A stretch of DNA of 64,000 bases, from contig NZ_QGNA01000003.1 in the NCBI RefSeq assembly GCF_003173615.1, positions 682,001-746,000 on the forward strand, given 5' to 3'. Both the position numbers and the translations under genes were made by a program. Below, piece after piece: positions 43,742 to 53,647 of the stretch (positions within the stretch are counted from its first letter, which is position 1; every line of letters begins with the position of its first letter). Below the pieces are notes generated by a model. It was not told where the DNA came from and did not search any database. It saw only the letters and a list, made by a program, of their open reading frames with translations. Source of the stretch: Falsiroseomonas bella (GTDB taxonomy: Bacteria > Pseudomonadota > Alphaproteobacteria > Acetobacterales > Acetobacteraceae).

Positions 43742-45010
43742 ATGACGGGCGAAGTTCAGACGCGCGCCGCCGCGGCGGTGGACCAGGCGCGGCAATGGGA
43801 CAGGCTGATGCGGATGGCCGCGCTCGGCGCCATCCCGGGCGACGGCGTGAACCGCGCCTGCCTGACCGAACTCGACCGCGAATCGCGGCGGCTGCTGATC
43901 GGCTGGGCGCAGGCGGCGGGGCTGACGGTCTCGGTGGACCGGCTGGCCAACCTGTTCCTGCGGCATGAAGGGACGGAGCCCGGCCTGCCGCCGGTGCTGA
44001 CCGGCAGCCACATGGACAGCCAGCCCAATGGCGGGCGCTTCGACGGCATCTGGGGCGTGATCGCGGGGCTGGAGGCGGTGCAGGCGCTGCGCGGGGCTGG
44101 CATCACGACGCGCCGCCCCATCGAGGTGGTGGCCTGGACCAACGAGGAAGGCGGCCGCTTCGCGCCGGGCTGCATGGGCTCCATGGCCTATGCCGGCTTC
44201 AAGCCGGCCGACACCTGGGACGCCGTGGCCGATGGCGAGGGCCTCACCTTCGGCGCGGAGCTGGCGAAGCAGCTTTCGCTGGAATCGGACATCCCGCGTC
44301 GCGGCCTCGGCGTGGTGGATGGCCCCGCCCCCTTCGCCTATGTCGAGGCGCATATCGAGCAGGGCCCGCTGCTCGAATCCGCCGGCCTCGACATCGGCGC
44401 GGTCGAGGGCATCCAGGGCAGCCGCTGGTTCCTGGTGGAGGTCGTCGGCAAGTCCGACCATGCCGGCACCGCGCCGCTCCGGCTGCGCAAGGACGCGGTG
44501 CAGGACATGCTGCGCGCCATCGCCGCGCTGAACGAGCTCACCCACGACCCGGATGACGTGCTGCGCTTCACCGTGGGCCGGATCGAGGTCTCGCCGAACA
44601 GCTCGAACTCCGTGGCGGAGCGCGCGCGCTTCACCATCGACCTCCGGCACCCGGACAAGGACGTGCTGCTGGCCAAGGGCGACGCGATCGAACGCACCGT
44701 CCAGGCCGCCATGACCACCTGCGCCGCGACGGTGACCGAGCGCTTCCACGCCCTGCCCTCACGCTTCGACCCGCTGGTGCCGGGGCTGGTGGAGCAGGCG
44801 GCGCGCGGCCTCGGGCTCGGCGTGCGGCGGATGGCCTCGGGCGCCTTCCACGACGCGCAGTTCCTGGCCCAGGTCTGCCCTTCGGGGATGATCTTCGTGC
44901 CCTGCCGCGGCGGCGTCTCCCACCACCCGAGCGAGTACAGCTCCCCGGAGCAGCTCGGCGCCGGCACGCGGGTGCTGGCGGCGGTGCTGGCGGAGCTGGC
45001 GAACCGGTAG
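43742..45010 (+). CDS. M20-family ureidase (N-carbamoyl-L-amino-acid hydrolase/allantoate or ureidoglycine-type)
   Basis: The 422-residue enzyme shows LTGSHMDSQPNGGRFDGIWGVIAGLE (His, Asp) and AWTNEEGGRFAPGCMGS (Glu). VEAHIEQGPLLESAG, KSDHAGTAP and a C-terminal GGVSHHPSEYSSPEQL (His) follow. This is a canonical HyuC/AllC/AtzE-type metal site that hydrolyses N-carbamoyl or ureido compounds to an amine, CO2 and ammonia. GGGAGAGAGG precedes the ATG. Unlike the M20 enzyme at 33267 it keeps the standard HMDSQPxGGRxDG loop. Placement after an unrelated exported protein leaves its pathway open. Confidence 0.86.
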   Translation: MTGEVQTRAAAAVDQARQWDRLMRMAALGAIPGDGVNRACLTELDRESRRLLIGWAQAAGLTVSVDRLANLFLRHEGTEPGLPPVLTGSHMDSQPNGGRFDGIWGVIAGLEAVQALRGAGITTRRPIEVVAWTNEEGGRFAPGCMGSMAYAGFKPADTWDAVADGEGLTFGAELAKQLSLESDIPRRGLGVVDGPAPFAYVEAHIEQGPLLESAGLDIGAVEGIQGSRWFLVEVVGKSDHAGTAPLRLRKDAVQDMLRAIAALNELTHDPDDVLRFTVGRIEVSPNSSNSVAERARFTIDLRHPDKDVLLAKGDAIERTVQAAMTTCAATVTERFHALPSRFDPLVPGLVEQAARGLGLGVRRMASGAFHDAQFLAQVCPSGMIFVPCRGGVSHHPSEYSSPEQLGAGTRVLAAVLAELANR

Positions 45011-45025
45011 GCGCGCCGAACGCCG

Positions 45026-45646
45026 TCAGGCGGCGGCGCCGGCCGGCAGCCCCAGGGCACGAAGCTCGGCTGCCAGACCTGCCGCGTCGCGGAAATGATG
45101 GGCGCGCATTCCCACCTCCTGCGCGCCGCGCACATTCGCCGCGCTGTCGTCCACGAAGAGGCAGCGCGCGGCCTCGAGCCCGTTGCGGTCGAGCAGCAGG
45201 CGGTAGATCGCGGGATCGGGCTTCACCATGCGCTCATGCGCGCTGACCACCGTGTCCCGGAAGCCGCGCAGCAGGGGGAAGCGCTCGCGCGCCTCGGCAT
45301 ATTTCTCGGCCGAGAAGTTGGTGATGGCATAGAGCGGCACGCCGCCGTCCCGCAGCGCTTCCAGGATCGCGGCGCTGCCCGGCACCTCGCCGGGCACCAT
45401 CTCGTGCCAGCGGTCGGAGAAGGCGCGGATCAGCGCCTCGTGCCGGGGAAAGAGGGCGATGCGCTCTGCGACGGCCTCGGCCCAGCTCCGGCCGCGATCC
45501 TGCTCGAGGTTCCAGGCGTCGGTGCAGATCTCCGCCAGGAACGCCTCGACCTCCGCCTCGCTGGCAAAGAGCTTCCGATAGAGGTGGCGGGGATTCCACT
45601 GGATCAGCACGTTGCCGACATCGAAGACCACGGTGTCCACGCGCAA
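45026..45646 (-). CDS. HAD-superfamily hydrolase, YihX/HAD-IA type
   Basis: The 206-residue protein starts at TTG 45646 (RVDTVVFDVGNVLIQWNP) with GGGAG about seven bases upstream; GTG 45640 is a close alternative. Motif I is FDVGNVL, with the catalytic Asp followed by a Gly in place of the second Asp, a form known in YihX-like phosphatases. ITNFS, VKPDPAIY (Lys) and CLFVDDSAANV (Asp pair) are motifs II-IV. It probably dephosphorylates a sugar or small phosphomonoester. It is convergent with the ureidase. Confidence 0.82.
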   Translation of the reverse strand: MRVDTVVFDVGNVLIQWNPRHLYRKLFASEAEVEAFLAEICTDAWNLEQDRGRSWAEAVAERIALFPRHEALIRAFSDRWHEMVPGEVPGSAAILEALRDGGVPLYAITNFSAEKYAEARERFPLLRGFRDTVVSAHERMVKPDPAIYRLLLDRNGLEAARCLFVDDSAANVRGAQEVGMRAHHFRDAAGLAAELRALGLPAGAAA

Positions 45647-45695
45647 GGTCTGGCTCCCACTTCGCCGCCGGATGGGTTTGCGCCCTAGCACCGCC

Positions 45696-46256
45696 TCAGG
45701 CGGGCAGCAGGGGTGCGACGATGCTGGTGCCGGCGACCAACAGCACCGCCGTCCATGCCAGGGCGGCAGCCGCGAAGCCATAGCCCGCCAGCACGAAAAG
45801 CCCGTCGCGGCGCAGCATGCCGAGCCCGATCGCGGCCACGGCCAGGCTGGGCAGCTGGTTGCCGAAGGGGATCGGCAGCACGATCACGATGCCGCAGGCA
45901 ACGAGCACCGCCCCCGGCAGCGGGCGCGGCGCGCCATCGGCGCCGACCGCGCCGGGCAGGCGGCGGCGCAGCCGCAGGCCGCAGCGGCGGAGCACGCCGA
46001 ACAGCCTGCCGAGCCCCTGCGCCACCTGATCGCGCCGCAGCGTGAAGCGGCGCAGCCAGCCCGGCAGCCAGGGACGGGGCCGCCCCAGCGCGAGCTGCGC
46101 ACCGAGCAGTGCGACGGCGATGCCGGCGGGGATGCCGGTCGGCAGCGGGATGGGCAGGAAGGCGGGAATGGAGAGCAGCAGCAGCAGCGCGCCCGAAGCG
46201 GCCACGCCGAAGCGGTCCGCAAGCGCGCCGACCGAGACATCCGAAACGGCCGTCAT
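45696..46256 (-). CDS. ExoD-family membrane protein
   Basis: The 186-residue protein matches the ExoD family linked to exopolysaccharide synthesis. It has hydrophobic segments LLLLLSIPAFLPIPLPTGIP and VLVACGIVIVLPIPFGNQLPS and the family motif AAIGLGMLRRDG near the C-terminus, with about four membrane helices. ATG 46256 heads a short soluble start. It is divergent from serA over 146 bases. The mechanism of ExoD proteins is not known. Confidence 0.8.
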   Translation of the reverse strand: MTAVSDVSVGALADRFGVAASGALLLLLSIPAFLPIPLPTGIPAGIAVALLGAQLALGRPRPWLPGWLRRFTLRRDQVAQGLGRLFGVLRRCGLRLRRRLPGAVGADGAPRPLPGAVLVACGIVIVLPIPFGNQLPSLAVAAIGLGMLRRDGLFVLAGYGFAAAALAWTAVLLVAGTSIVAPLLPA

Positions 46257-46402
46257 GTCGCCCACTGGTCGGCGGTGGATTCGCTGCGCATGACATAGAC
46301 GTAATGTGAAGCCGGTGCCATTCAACCACCTGCGTGACGCACCGCACTTGCCCGGACCTCGGCGCGCGGGCAAAGACGCCGCCTCCCCGCACCGGCCCCG
46401 AC

Positions 46403-47650
46403 ATGACCGACCGCATCTCCCTCCCCAAGGACCGCATCCGCATCCTGCTGCTGGAAGGCATCGCGGACAGCGCGGTCGAGCTCTTCGCCGGCGCCGACTA
46501 CGCGACCGTGCAGCGCGAGAAGCGCGCCCTGGAAGGCAGGGCGCTGATCGAGGCGGTGAAGGGCGTCCACATCCTCGGCATCCGCTCCCGCACCGAGGTG
46601 ACGGAGGAGGTGCTGGAGGCCGCCGACCGGCTGATCGCCATCGGCTGCTTCTGCATCGGCACCAACCAGGTGGCGCTGCAGGCGGCGGCGCGGCGCGGCG
46701 TGGCCGTCTTCAACGCCCCCTTCTCCAACACCCGCAGCGTGGCGGAGCTGACGCTGGCCGAGGCGGTGATGCTGTTGCGCGGCATCGTGGACAAGTCCAA
46801 CGCCGCCCATCAGGGGGGCTGGGACAAGTCGGCGGCGAATTCCTGGGAGATGCGCGGCAAGACGCTCGGCATCGTCGGCTACGGCAACATCGGCAGCCAG
46901 CTTTCGGTGCTGGCCGAGGCGTTCGGCATGCGGGTGATCTACTACGACCACACCGCCAAGCTGCCGCATGGCAACGCCCACCAGGCGGCGAGCCTCGGCG
47001 AGCTGCTGCGCCTGTCGGACGTCGTGACGGTGCATGTGCCGGAGACGCCGGAGACCATCGGCATGATCGGCGCGGCCGAGCTTGCGCAGATGAAGTCGAG
47101 CGCGGTCTTCATCAACAATGCCCGCGGCACGGTGGTGGATGTGGACGCGCTGGCCGCGGCGCTGCGCGACCGGCGCATCCTCGGCGCCGCGGTGGACGTC
47201 TTCCCCGAGGAGCCGAAGCGCAACGGCGATCCCTTCGTCTCCCCGCTGCAGGGGCTGCCGAACACCATCCTGACCCCGCATATCGGCGGCAGCACGGCCG
47301 AGGCGCAGGACCGCATCGGCATGGAGGTGGCGCGCAAGCTGGTGGAATACAGCGACACCGGCGCCACCATGGGCTCGGTGAACCTGCCCAACGTGCAGCT
47401 GCCGCCGCGCCCGACCGGCGCGCGCTGGACGCATCTGCACCGCGACGCGCCCGGCATCCTCTCCCGCATCAACGAGAGCTTCGGCCGGCGCGGGCTGAAC
47501 ATCGCGGCCCAGTACTACCAGACCGATTCCGAGCTCGGCTACGTCGTGGTCGAGAGCGTCGAGGCACGGCAGGAAGCCGAGGCCATCCTGGCGGAGCTGC
47601 GCGCCCTGCCCGGCACGGTGCGCGCCCGCCTCATCTACGAACGCCACTGA
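46403..47650 (+). CDS. serA: D-3-phosphoglycerate dehydrogenase
   Basis: The 415-residue enzyme performs the first step of serine synthesis (3-phosphoglycerate to 3-phosphohydroxypyruvate). It carries LGIVGYGNIGSQLSVLAE (NAD loop) and INNARGTVVDVDALAAAL (catalytic Arg). AAVDVFPEEPKRNGDPF (Glu) and ILTPHIGGSTAEAQ (His) follow. The C-terminal ACT-type segment includes HRDAPGILSRINESFGRRGLNI, the usual serine-sensing domain. Length is close to E. coli SerA (410). ATG 46403 is preferred to a longer upstream reading, whose added residues match nothing. Confidence 0.92.
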   Translation: MTDRISLPKDRIRILLLEGIADSAVELFAGADYATVQREKRALEGRALIEAVKGVHILGIRSRTEVTEEVLEAADRLIAIGCFCIGTNQVALQAAARRGVAVFNAPFSNTRSVAELTLAEAVMLLRGIVDKSNAAHQGGWDKSAANSWEMRGKTLGIVGYGNIGSQLSVLAEAFGMRVIYYDHTAKLPHGNAHQAASLGELLRLSDVVTVHVPETPETIGMIGAAELAQMKSSAVFINNARGTVVDVDALAAALRDRRILGAAVDVFPEEPKRNGDPFVSPLQGLPNTILTPHIGGSTAEAQDRIGMEVARKLVEYSDTGATMGSVNLPNVQLPPRPTGARWTHLHRDAPGILSRINESFGRRGLNIAAQYYQTDSELGYVVVESVEARQEAEAILAELRALPGTVRARLIYERH

Positions 47651-47884
47651 CCACGCGCTGCTGATTGCGCCCTGCGAAGCATGCGCGACCGGGCAGGGCA
47701 GCGCGGGCACTCCCGCCGCGCCCATGACGATCGCCGCGCCGGCGAATGACCGGGGCGCGTGCGGACAAGGCTGACCGGGTCATCTGCCCCCACGTCGCGG
47801 AGCACGGCAAACATCACGCGACGGTGAAAGAGAGGAACGGACCCGTTGAATGGATCGGGCCGCTCCTCGCCAGTAGGGTGGACC

Positions 47885-50260
47885 ATGCCCCGCACGGTCG
47901 ACAAACCGGTCGCAGAAGGTTCCGCGGAGCATATCCCCGGGCGTCCCGCATCGCGGTCGCGTCCGGTATGGACCCATCTCGCGCTCTTTGCCCTCTGCAT
48001 GGTTCTCCCGCTCTGGGGCCTGCTCGGCTGGATTGCCTGGACCTCGGTCCAACAGGCACGCGACGACTACCAGCAGCAGACCCTGATCGTGGCGCGCAAC
48101 CTTGCGCTCGAGCTCGACCGCGAACTCGCGAGCTTCGGCGGGACCCTCCGCGCCCTGGCGACGTCGCCGGCGCTCGAGGATGGCGACCTCCGGCGGTTCC
48201 ACGAGCAGGCGGTGCAGGTCGCACCGGCCGGCGGCGCCATCGTCATGCGCGACCGTTCCGGACAGCAGTTGATCAACACGCTCTTTCCCTTCGGCACGCC
48301 CCTGCCGGTCACCGCGGCCCCGGCGGTCCTCGCGGCCGACGCCTGCGTCTTCCGCACCCGGTCGAGCTGTGTGTCCGACCTCTACACCGGCACCACCGAC
48401 CGGCAGCCCTACATCCTTCTCGACGTGCCGGTGCTGCGGGAGGGGGAGATCGAGCGTGCCGTCAACATCGGCGTCCGGGCGCAGCACCTGGCTTCGCTGC
48501 TCTCGCGGCACAGGCTGCCGCCGGGTTGGTCGGTCTCGATCATCGACCGGCAGGACAGGATCGTCGCGCGCTTCCCCGAGCATGACCGCTTCGTCGGAAG
48601 CCTTGCGAACGAGGCCCTCCGTCGGAATGCCGCGGCGGACGAAGGCAGCGTGCGCACGGTGAACGTGGCTGGCGTGCCGGTCTGGGGCGCCTTCGTCCGC
48701 ATGCCACACTGGGGCTGGCGCGTGGCCATCGGCGTGCCGGAATCCGACCTTCGCGCGCCGATGCAACGCTCGGCCTTCTACTTCGGCGCGGCGGGGCTGC
48801 TCGCGATCGGCCTGTCGGTGGGCGCCGCGTTGTTCGTCGGCCGGCGGCTCGCACGCTCGATAGGCGCGCTGAGCCGCATGGCCGAGCAGGTCGGCCACAA
48901 GGCCACCTTGTCGGGGGTGCGGACGTCGATCCGCGAGCTCAACCAGGTCTCTGCGTCGCTCGCCGAGGCGGACGCAAGGCTGCGCGCTTCCACCACGGAG
49001 CGCGATCGTGCGCAGACGGAGTTGCGGCGGCTGAACGATGAGCTCCGCGCCCGCGTCGAGGCGGAGGTGGCGGCGCGCGAGGAGGCGCAGGCCCGGCTTG
49101 CGCAGGCCCAGCGCATGGAAGCGCTTGGCCAGCTTGCCGGCGGCATCGCACACGACTTCAACAACGTCCTGCAGGCCGTCCAGGGCGGGGCCCGCCTCAT
49201 CGCGAGCGACGCCGCGGATCCGGGCCGGGTGCGCCGGCTGGCGTTGATGGTCGTGGACGCGGCCTCCAGGGGGGCCGCCGTGACACGCCGCCTGCTCACC
49301 TTCGCCCGGCGCGCGGACCTGCGCGCCGAGCCGGTCGATGTCGCCGACCTGCTCACAGCGATGCGCGAGATCCTCCGGCACACGCTCGGCAGCGGCATCG
49401 AGGTGCGCGTGCAGGTGGCGCCAAACGTCCCGGCGCTGCTCGCGGACAGGGGGCAGCTCGAGACGGTGCTGGTGAACCTCGCCGCGAATGCGCGGGACGC
49501 CATGGGCGGCGCCGGCGTGCTGACCCTGTCCGCCATCCATGAGGCGGTCGCGAACGGGAACGGAGCCGCCGCCGGTGCCGCCGGCCTCAAGGCGGGTGCC
49601 TATGTCCGGCTCTCGATCGCCGACACCGGGGTTGGCATGGACGCGCCCACCCTCGCCCGCGCGACCGAGCCGTTCTTCACCACCAAGCCGCGCGGACAGG
49701 GGACCGGCCTCGGGCTCGCCATGGCGCGCGGCTTCGCCGAGCAAAGCGCCGGCGCGCTGACCATCGAGAGCGCGCCGGGCTTCGGCACCACGGTGCGGCT
49801 CTGGCTGCCGGTCGCCCCCAGCGAGCCCGTCGCCCCCGCGCCGCATGTCGCGGAGCCGCGCCCCCAGGCCGACGCGCGGCGCCGGCTCCTCCTCGTCGAC
49901 GACGAAGCGCTCGTCCGCGCGCTCACCGCGGAAGCCCTGGAGGCGGCCGGCTTCGTCGTCCACTCGGTCGGCAGCAGCGCGGAGGCCCTCGAGCTGCTCG
50001 ATGCGGGCGAGGCCGTGGACATCCTGGTCACGGATCTCTCGATGCCTGGCCTCGATGGCCTCGCGCTCATCCGGGAGGCGCAGCGACGGCGGCCGGACCT
50101 GCCGGCCATCCTGCTGACCGGCTTCGCCACCGACATGGCCGAGCTCGCCGTCGGCGGCGCCATCAGCGGGCGCTTCTCGCTTCTGCGCAAGCCGATCGAT
50201 GCGGGGATGCTGGCCGAGCGTGCGGATGTGCTGCTCAGGGCCGCTGTGGCCGGGCGCTGA
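47885..50260 (+). CDS. Hybrid sensor histidine kinase with receiver domain
   Basis: The 791-residue protein has a membrane segment at about 28-52, an extracytoplasmic sensor (about 55-280), a second membrane segment near 285-305 and a HAMP-like/coiled region (about 310-400). A HisKA domain follows with GGIAHDFNN (His423), then an HATPase domain (NLAANARDAM, DTGVGM, GQGTGLGLAMARGF). A C-terminal receiver has LLLVDDEALVRAL, Asp717 in VTDLSMPG and Lys in LLRKPID. It autophosphorylates and passes phosphate to its own receiver. Its output partner is not visible. It is convergent with a second kinase, and a 13-bp perfect stem covers its stop codon. Confidence 0.9.
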   Translation: MPRTVDKPVAEGSAEHIPGRPASRSRPVWTHLALFALCMVLPLWGLLGWIAWTSVQQARDDYQQQTLIVARNLALELDRELASFGGTLRALATSPALEDGDLRRFHEQAVQVAPAGGAIVMRDRSGQQLINTLFPFGTPLPVTAAPAVLAADACVFRTRSSCVSDLYTGTTDRQPYILLDVPVLREGEIERAVNIGVRAQHLASLLSRHRLPPGWSVSIIDRQDRIVARFPEHDRFVGSLANEALRRNAAADEGSVRTVNVAGVPVWGAFVRMPHWGWRVAIGVPESDLRAPMQRSAFYFGAAGLLAIGLSVGAALFVGRRLARSIGALSRMAEQVGHKATLSGVRTSIRELNQVSASLAEADARLRASTTERDRAQTELRRLNDELRARVEAEVAAREEAQARLAQAQRMEALGQLAGGIAHDFNNVLQAVQGGARLIASDAADPGRVRRLALMVVDAASRGAAVTRRLLTFARRADLRAEPVDVADLLTAMREILRHTLGSGIEVRVQVAPNVPALLADRGQLETVLVNLAANARDAMGGAGVLTLSAIHEAVANGNGAAAGAAGLKAGAYVRLSIADTGVGMDAPTLARATEPFFTTKPRGQGTGLGLAMARGFAEQSAGALTIESAPGFGTTVRLWLPVAPSEPVAPAPHVAEPRPQADARRRLLLVDDEALVRALTAEALEAAGFVVHSVGSSAEALELLDAGEAVDILVTDLSMPGLDGLALIREAQRRRPDLPAILLTGFATDMAELAVGGAISGRFSLLRKPIDAGMLAERADVLLRAAVAGR

Positions 50261-50274
50261 ACCCGGCCACAGCG
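50242..50274 (+). terminator. Perfect 13-bp stem-loop overlapping the kinase stop codon
   Basis: CGCTGTGGCCGGG (50242-50254) pairs exactly with CCCGGCCACAGCG (50262-50274) around a 7-base loop that includes the TGA stop at 50258-50260. It is the strongest perfect stem in this part of the window and probably terminates the plus-strand kinase transcript; the minus-strand kinase ends at 50334. No U-run follows. Confidence 0.65.
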
Positions 50275-50333
50275 CCGTAGCTGGCCAGGCTGCAGAGGGA
50301 GGACGCGGCGCACCCGCGCCAGCGGCCCCGCCG

Positions 50334-53300
50334 CTACGGCTCCGGTCGCGCCTCGCGCGGCGTCGCCTGCGGCCACCGGAGCTGGGCCGCGGGCAGCGAC
50401 AGCGTGAGATCCAGGCCGCCGCGCGGCCAGTCGAAGCGGACCCGCCCGCCGAGCTGGCGCTCCACCGTGTTGCGGATCACCGACGAGCCGAAGCCGCGGC
50501 GCTGCGGCGGGCCTTCCAGTTCGGGCCCGCCCTCCTCGATCCAGCGCAGCGCGAGGCCGCCATCCTCCGTGGCGGCCCAGGCGACGCGGACCCGCCCGGC
50601 CGGGCTGGTGAGGGCACCGTATTTCGCCGCATTGGTCGCCAGCTCGTGCAGCGCCATGGCCAGCGGCTGCGCGGCGCCGGGGGCCAGCGCCACCGACGGG
50701 CCGGAGATCGCCACGCGCTCCATCCCGTCCTGCATGGCGCTGCTGTGCGGCGCGACCTCCGCCTCGATCAGCTCGCGCAGCTCCGCGCTGCCCCAGCCTT
50801 CGCGGGCCAGCAGCGTGTGCGCGCGTGCCATCGCCGCGATGCGGCCGGTGACGGCGGCGCGGAACTGCTCGGGGTCGCTGTGACGCGTGAGCCCGACGAT
50901 CGCCTGCACCACGGCCAGCGCGTTCTTGGCGCGGTGGTCCACTTCCCGCGCCAGCAGCAGCTGCCGCTCCTCCGCCCGCCGCCGTTCCGTAACGTCGTAG
51001 TTGACGCCGCGGATCACCATCGGCCGGCCCGCGGCGTCCCTCACCACCTCGCCGCGCGTCGCGATCCAGCGCACCTCGCCCGAGTCGGCGCGGCAGATGC
51101 GGAACTCGAAGGCGAAGCGGCTCTGCGACGGATCGCCGCGCATCGCCTCCCGGCGCGCGCGATGCAGCTCACGATCCTCGGGGTGCAGCAGCGCGAGGTG
51201 CTCCTCCTCCCCTATCCAGGGGCTGCGTCCCGCGGGATCGAGGCCGTAGAGGCGGAACATGGTGGGCGACCAGTGGGCGTCGAGGCCCGGCAGCACGCGC
51301 TCGAACACGCCGATCTCGGCCGCTTCCTGCGCCAGGCGGAAGCGCGCCTCGCTCTCGGCCAGCGCCGCCTCGGCCTCGTGGCGCTTGGTGATGTCGGTGG
51401 CCGAGGGCACGAGATGCGTCACACGCCCCGCGGCGTCGCGCAGCGGCGCGATCTGGAAATCCGCCATCCGGCGCCTGTCGCCCGCCATGCGCAGCTCGAT
51501 GTCGAAGCGCAAGGCCTCGCCGGCGGCCGCACGCTCGCAGGCCTCGCGCAGCCGCGCCTGCACCGCCGGGTCGTGCGACCACCAGAAACAGTCCCAGAAG
51601 GGCCTGCCCCGCACATCGGGCAGCGTCAGCGCCGCGGCCTCCAGCGGCGTGCGGTTCACCTCCTGCAGCCTGCCCGAGGGCGACAGCACCGCGACGAAGA
51701 CGAAGAGGTTGTCGAGCACGCGGCGCAGATGCGCCTCGCTTTCCCGAAGCGCCGCCTGCGCGGCGCGCTGCTCCGTCACGTCGGTATGGGTGCCGAACCA
51801 GAGCGCGATCTGCCCTTCCCCGTCCCGCACCGGCATGGCGCGGGAGAGGAACCAGCGATAGCCGCCATCCTTGGCGCGCAGCGGGAAGGTGTCCTCCCAG
51901 GGATGGCCGCCTTCCCAGGCGCGGGAGAGGCGCGCGACCACATGCTCGACATGGTCGGGATGGTGGACGTTGCGCCAGCCCTGGCCCTCCATCTCGGCCA
52001 GCGTCGTGCCGGTGTAGTCGAACCAGCGGCGGTTGAACCAGAAGATCCAGCCATCCGGCCGCGCCATCCAGGCGAGCTGGGGGATGTTGTCGGCCATGGC
52101 GCGGAACCGCGCCTCGCTCTCCGCCACGCGCGCGGCCGCCTCGCGCTCCTGCGTCACGTCGCGGAAGAAGACGACGACGCCCCCGTCCTCGCGCGGGTGG
52201 CTCTCGGCGCGGAACCGGCGGCCGATGGCGGGCCAGGCCGCCTCGACCACGGAGGGCAGGCGCTGCTCCATGGTGCGGCGATAGGCGGCGGCGAACGGCG
52301 TGCCCGACGCCTCGGGGAAGGCGTCCCAGAAGACCAGGCCGCGCAGCTCGCGCCCGGCGGCCAGCGCGGCGGCGGCGCGCCGGTTGACGAAGCTGATCCG
52401 CCAGGTGGCGTCGAGTGCGAGCACGCCGTCGCCGGTGGCCTCCAGCACCGCGGCCAGCTCGCGCTGGCCCGCCTCCGCCGAAAGCCTAAGGCGAACGCCG
52501 CGCGCCAGCGCCGTCGCGACTGCGCCGGCCAGCGCGAGCACCACCACGCCGGCCAGCGCGAAGAGCAGCGCGTTGCGCAGCACGCGCGCATTGAAGGGCG
52601 CGAGCGCGACGCTGCGCGGCATGCCGGCCGCGGCGATCAGCGGCGGCCCGGGGCTGGCCAGCCGCCAGGCGACGAGATGGCGCTGCCCGCCGGGCCCGGC
52701 CCATTCGAAGCGGCCATCCCGGAACTGCGTCGTCGCCGCGGCGCGCAGCGCCTCGGGCGGGGGCGTCAACTGGCTTCCCCGCGGCAGCCCTGCCGCGTCG
52801 GCCGCCTGCGGCAGCGGCGAGAGCATCAGCGGCGCGCCGTCGGGCAGCCGGAACAGCCCGACCCGTCCGCCGGCGCCGAGCCCAAGGCCGCGCTGGAAGC
52901 GCTGGAACTCGTCGGCATGCATGGCCGCCAGCACGACCGCGCGCAGATCCCCGGTCGGGCCGCGCACGGCCCGCGCGAAGCTGAAGAACCAGATGGGGGA
53001 GGCGTGATCGAGCCGCATCGGGCCCAAGGCGCTGTCGGCGCCCTGGCGCAGCGCCTCCTCATAGCCGCGGTGCGTCAGCGTGCGGGGCGCGGGATCGGGG
53101 TCCAGGCTGCTGGCGAGGACGCGGCCCTCGGGCCCCGTGACGAGGACGGCACCGATCTGCGGCACCTCCCGCAGCATCGCCGTGAGTTCGGCCTGGCCGG
53201 CACCGCGGAACACCTCCGCGCCGTCGCGCTGGACCGCCTCCGCCACGCGGTCGGTCACCAGCCGCGCGGCGCTCAGCCCGCGGCCGGCATGCTCCGCCGC

Positions 53301-53531
53301 GCCCAGCGCGGCGCGCTCGGCCGCGGCCCAGCCATCCTCAAGCGTGGCGACATGGTCCTGCCAGGTGATCGAGACGAAGACGGTGCTCAGCAGCAGCAGG
53401 ACCGCCGCGACGAGCACCGCGAGGCGGCCGCCGGCCGGGCCGAGCAGGGAGAAACGCCGGTTCCGCGGCGCCCGGGGCGCGGTCAGGTCGGGAGAGGCTC
53501 GGCGTTCCGCCGCAGTCCCGGTGTCCGGCAT
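50334..53531 (-). CDS. Multi-PAS HWE-family sensor histidine kinase
   Basis: The 1065-residue protein has two membrane segments (about 28-52 and 310-335) flanking an extracytoplasmic sensor. Four consecutive PAS/PAC domains follow, each ending in a RDVT/TDVT/TDIT/YDVT motif. The C-terminal kinase is HWE-type: REVDHRAKNALAVVQAIVGLTR (His866) and ALHELATNAAKYGALTS. HWE kinases, common in alphaproteobacteria, often feed general stress or light responses. Lov-type cysteine motifs are not seen, so the PAS ligands are unknown. It is convergent with the hybrid kinase; no response regulator is adjacent. Confidence 0.88.
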   Translation of the reverse strand: MPDTGTAAERRASPDLTAPRAPRNRRFSLLGPAGGRLAVLVAAVLLLLSTVFVSITWQDHVATLEDGWAAAERAALGAAEHAGRGLSAARLVTDRVAEAVQRDGAEVFRGAGQAELTAMLREVPQIGAVLVTGPEGRVLASSLDPDPAPRTLTHRGYEEALRQGADSALGPMRLDHASPIWFFSFARAVRGPTGDLRAVVLAAMHADEFQRFQRGLGLGAGGRVGLFRLPDGAPLMLSPLPQAADAAGLPRGSQLTPPPEALRAAATTQFRDGRFEWAGPGGQRHLVAWRLASPGPPLIAAAGMPRSVALAPFNARVLRNALLFALAGVVVLALAGAVATALARGVRLRLSAEAGQRELAAVLEATGDGVLALDATWRISFVNRRAAAALAAGRELRGLVFWDAFPEASGTPFAAAYRRTMEQRLPSVVEAAWPAIGRRFRAESHPREDGGVVVFFRDVTQEREAAARVAESEARFRAMADNIPQLAWMARPDGWIFWFNRRWFDYTGTTLAEMEGQGWRNVHHPDHVEHVVARLSRAWEGGHPWEDTFPLRAKDGGYRWFLSRAMPVRDGEGQIALWFGTHTDVTEQRAAQAALRESEAHLRRVLDNLFVFVAVLSPSGRLQEVNRTPLEAAALTLPDVRGRPFWDCFWWSHDPAVQARLREACERAAAGEALRFDIELRMAGDRRRMADFQIAPLRDAAGRVTHLVPSATDITKRHEAEAALAESEARFRLAQEAAEIGVFERVLPGLDAHWSPTMFRLYGLDPAGRSPWIGEEEHLALLHPEDRELHRARREAMRGDPSQSRFAFEFRICRADSGEVRWIATRGEVVRDAAGRPMVIRGVNYDVTERRRAEERQLLLAREVDHRAKNALAVVQAIVGLTRHSDPEQFRAAVTGRIAAMARAHTLLAREGWGSAELRELIEAEVAPHSSAMQDGMERVAISGPSVALAPGAAQPLAMALHELATNAAKYGALTSPAGRVRVAWAATEDGGLALRWIEEGGPELEGPPQRRGFGSSVIRNTVERQLGGRVRFDWPRGGLDLTLSLPAAQLRWPQATPREARPEP

Positions 53532-53647
53532 GGCTCCGCTTCGAGGTGGCGCCGGTCGGCACCCCGAGCGGGCTGCTGCGGCGCAAGGTGCATACGTCAT
53601 GCACGCTGCGCGAGCGGCAGGCAATCGGATACATCAGCGGGTACATG

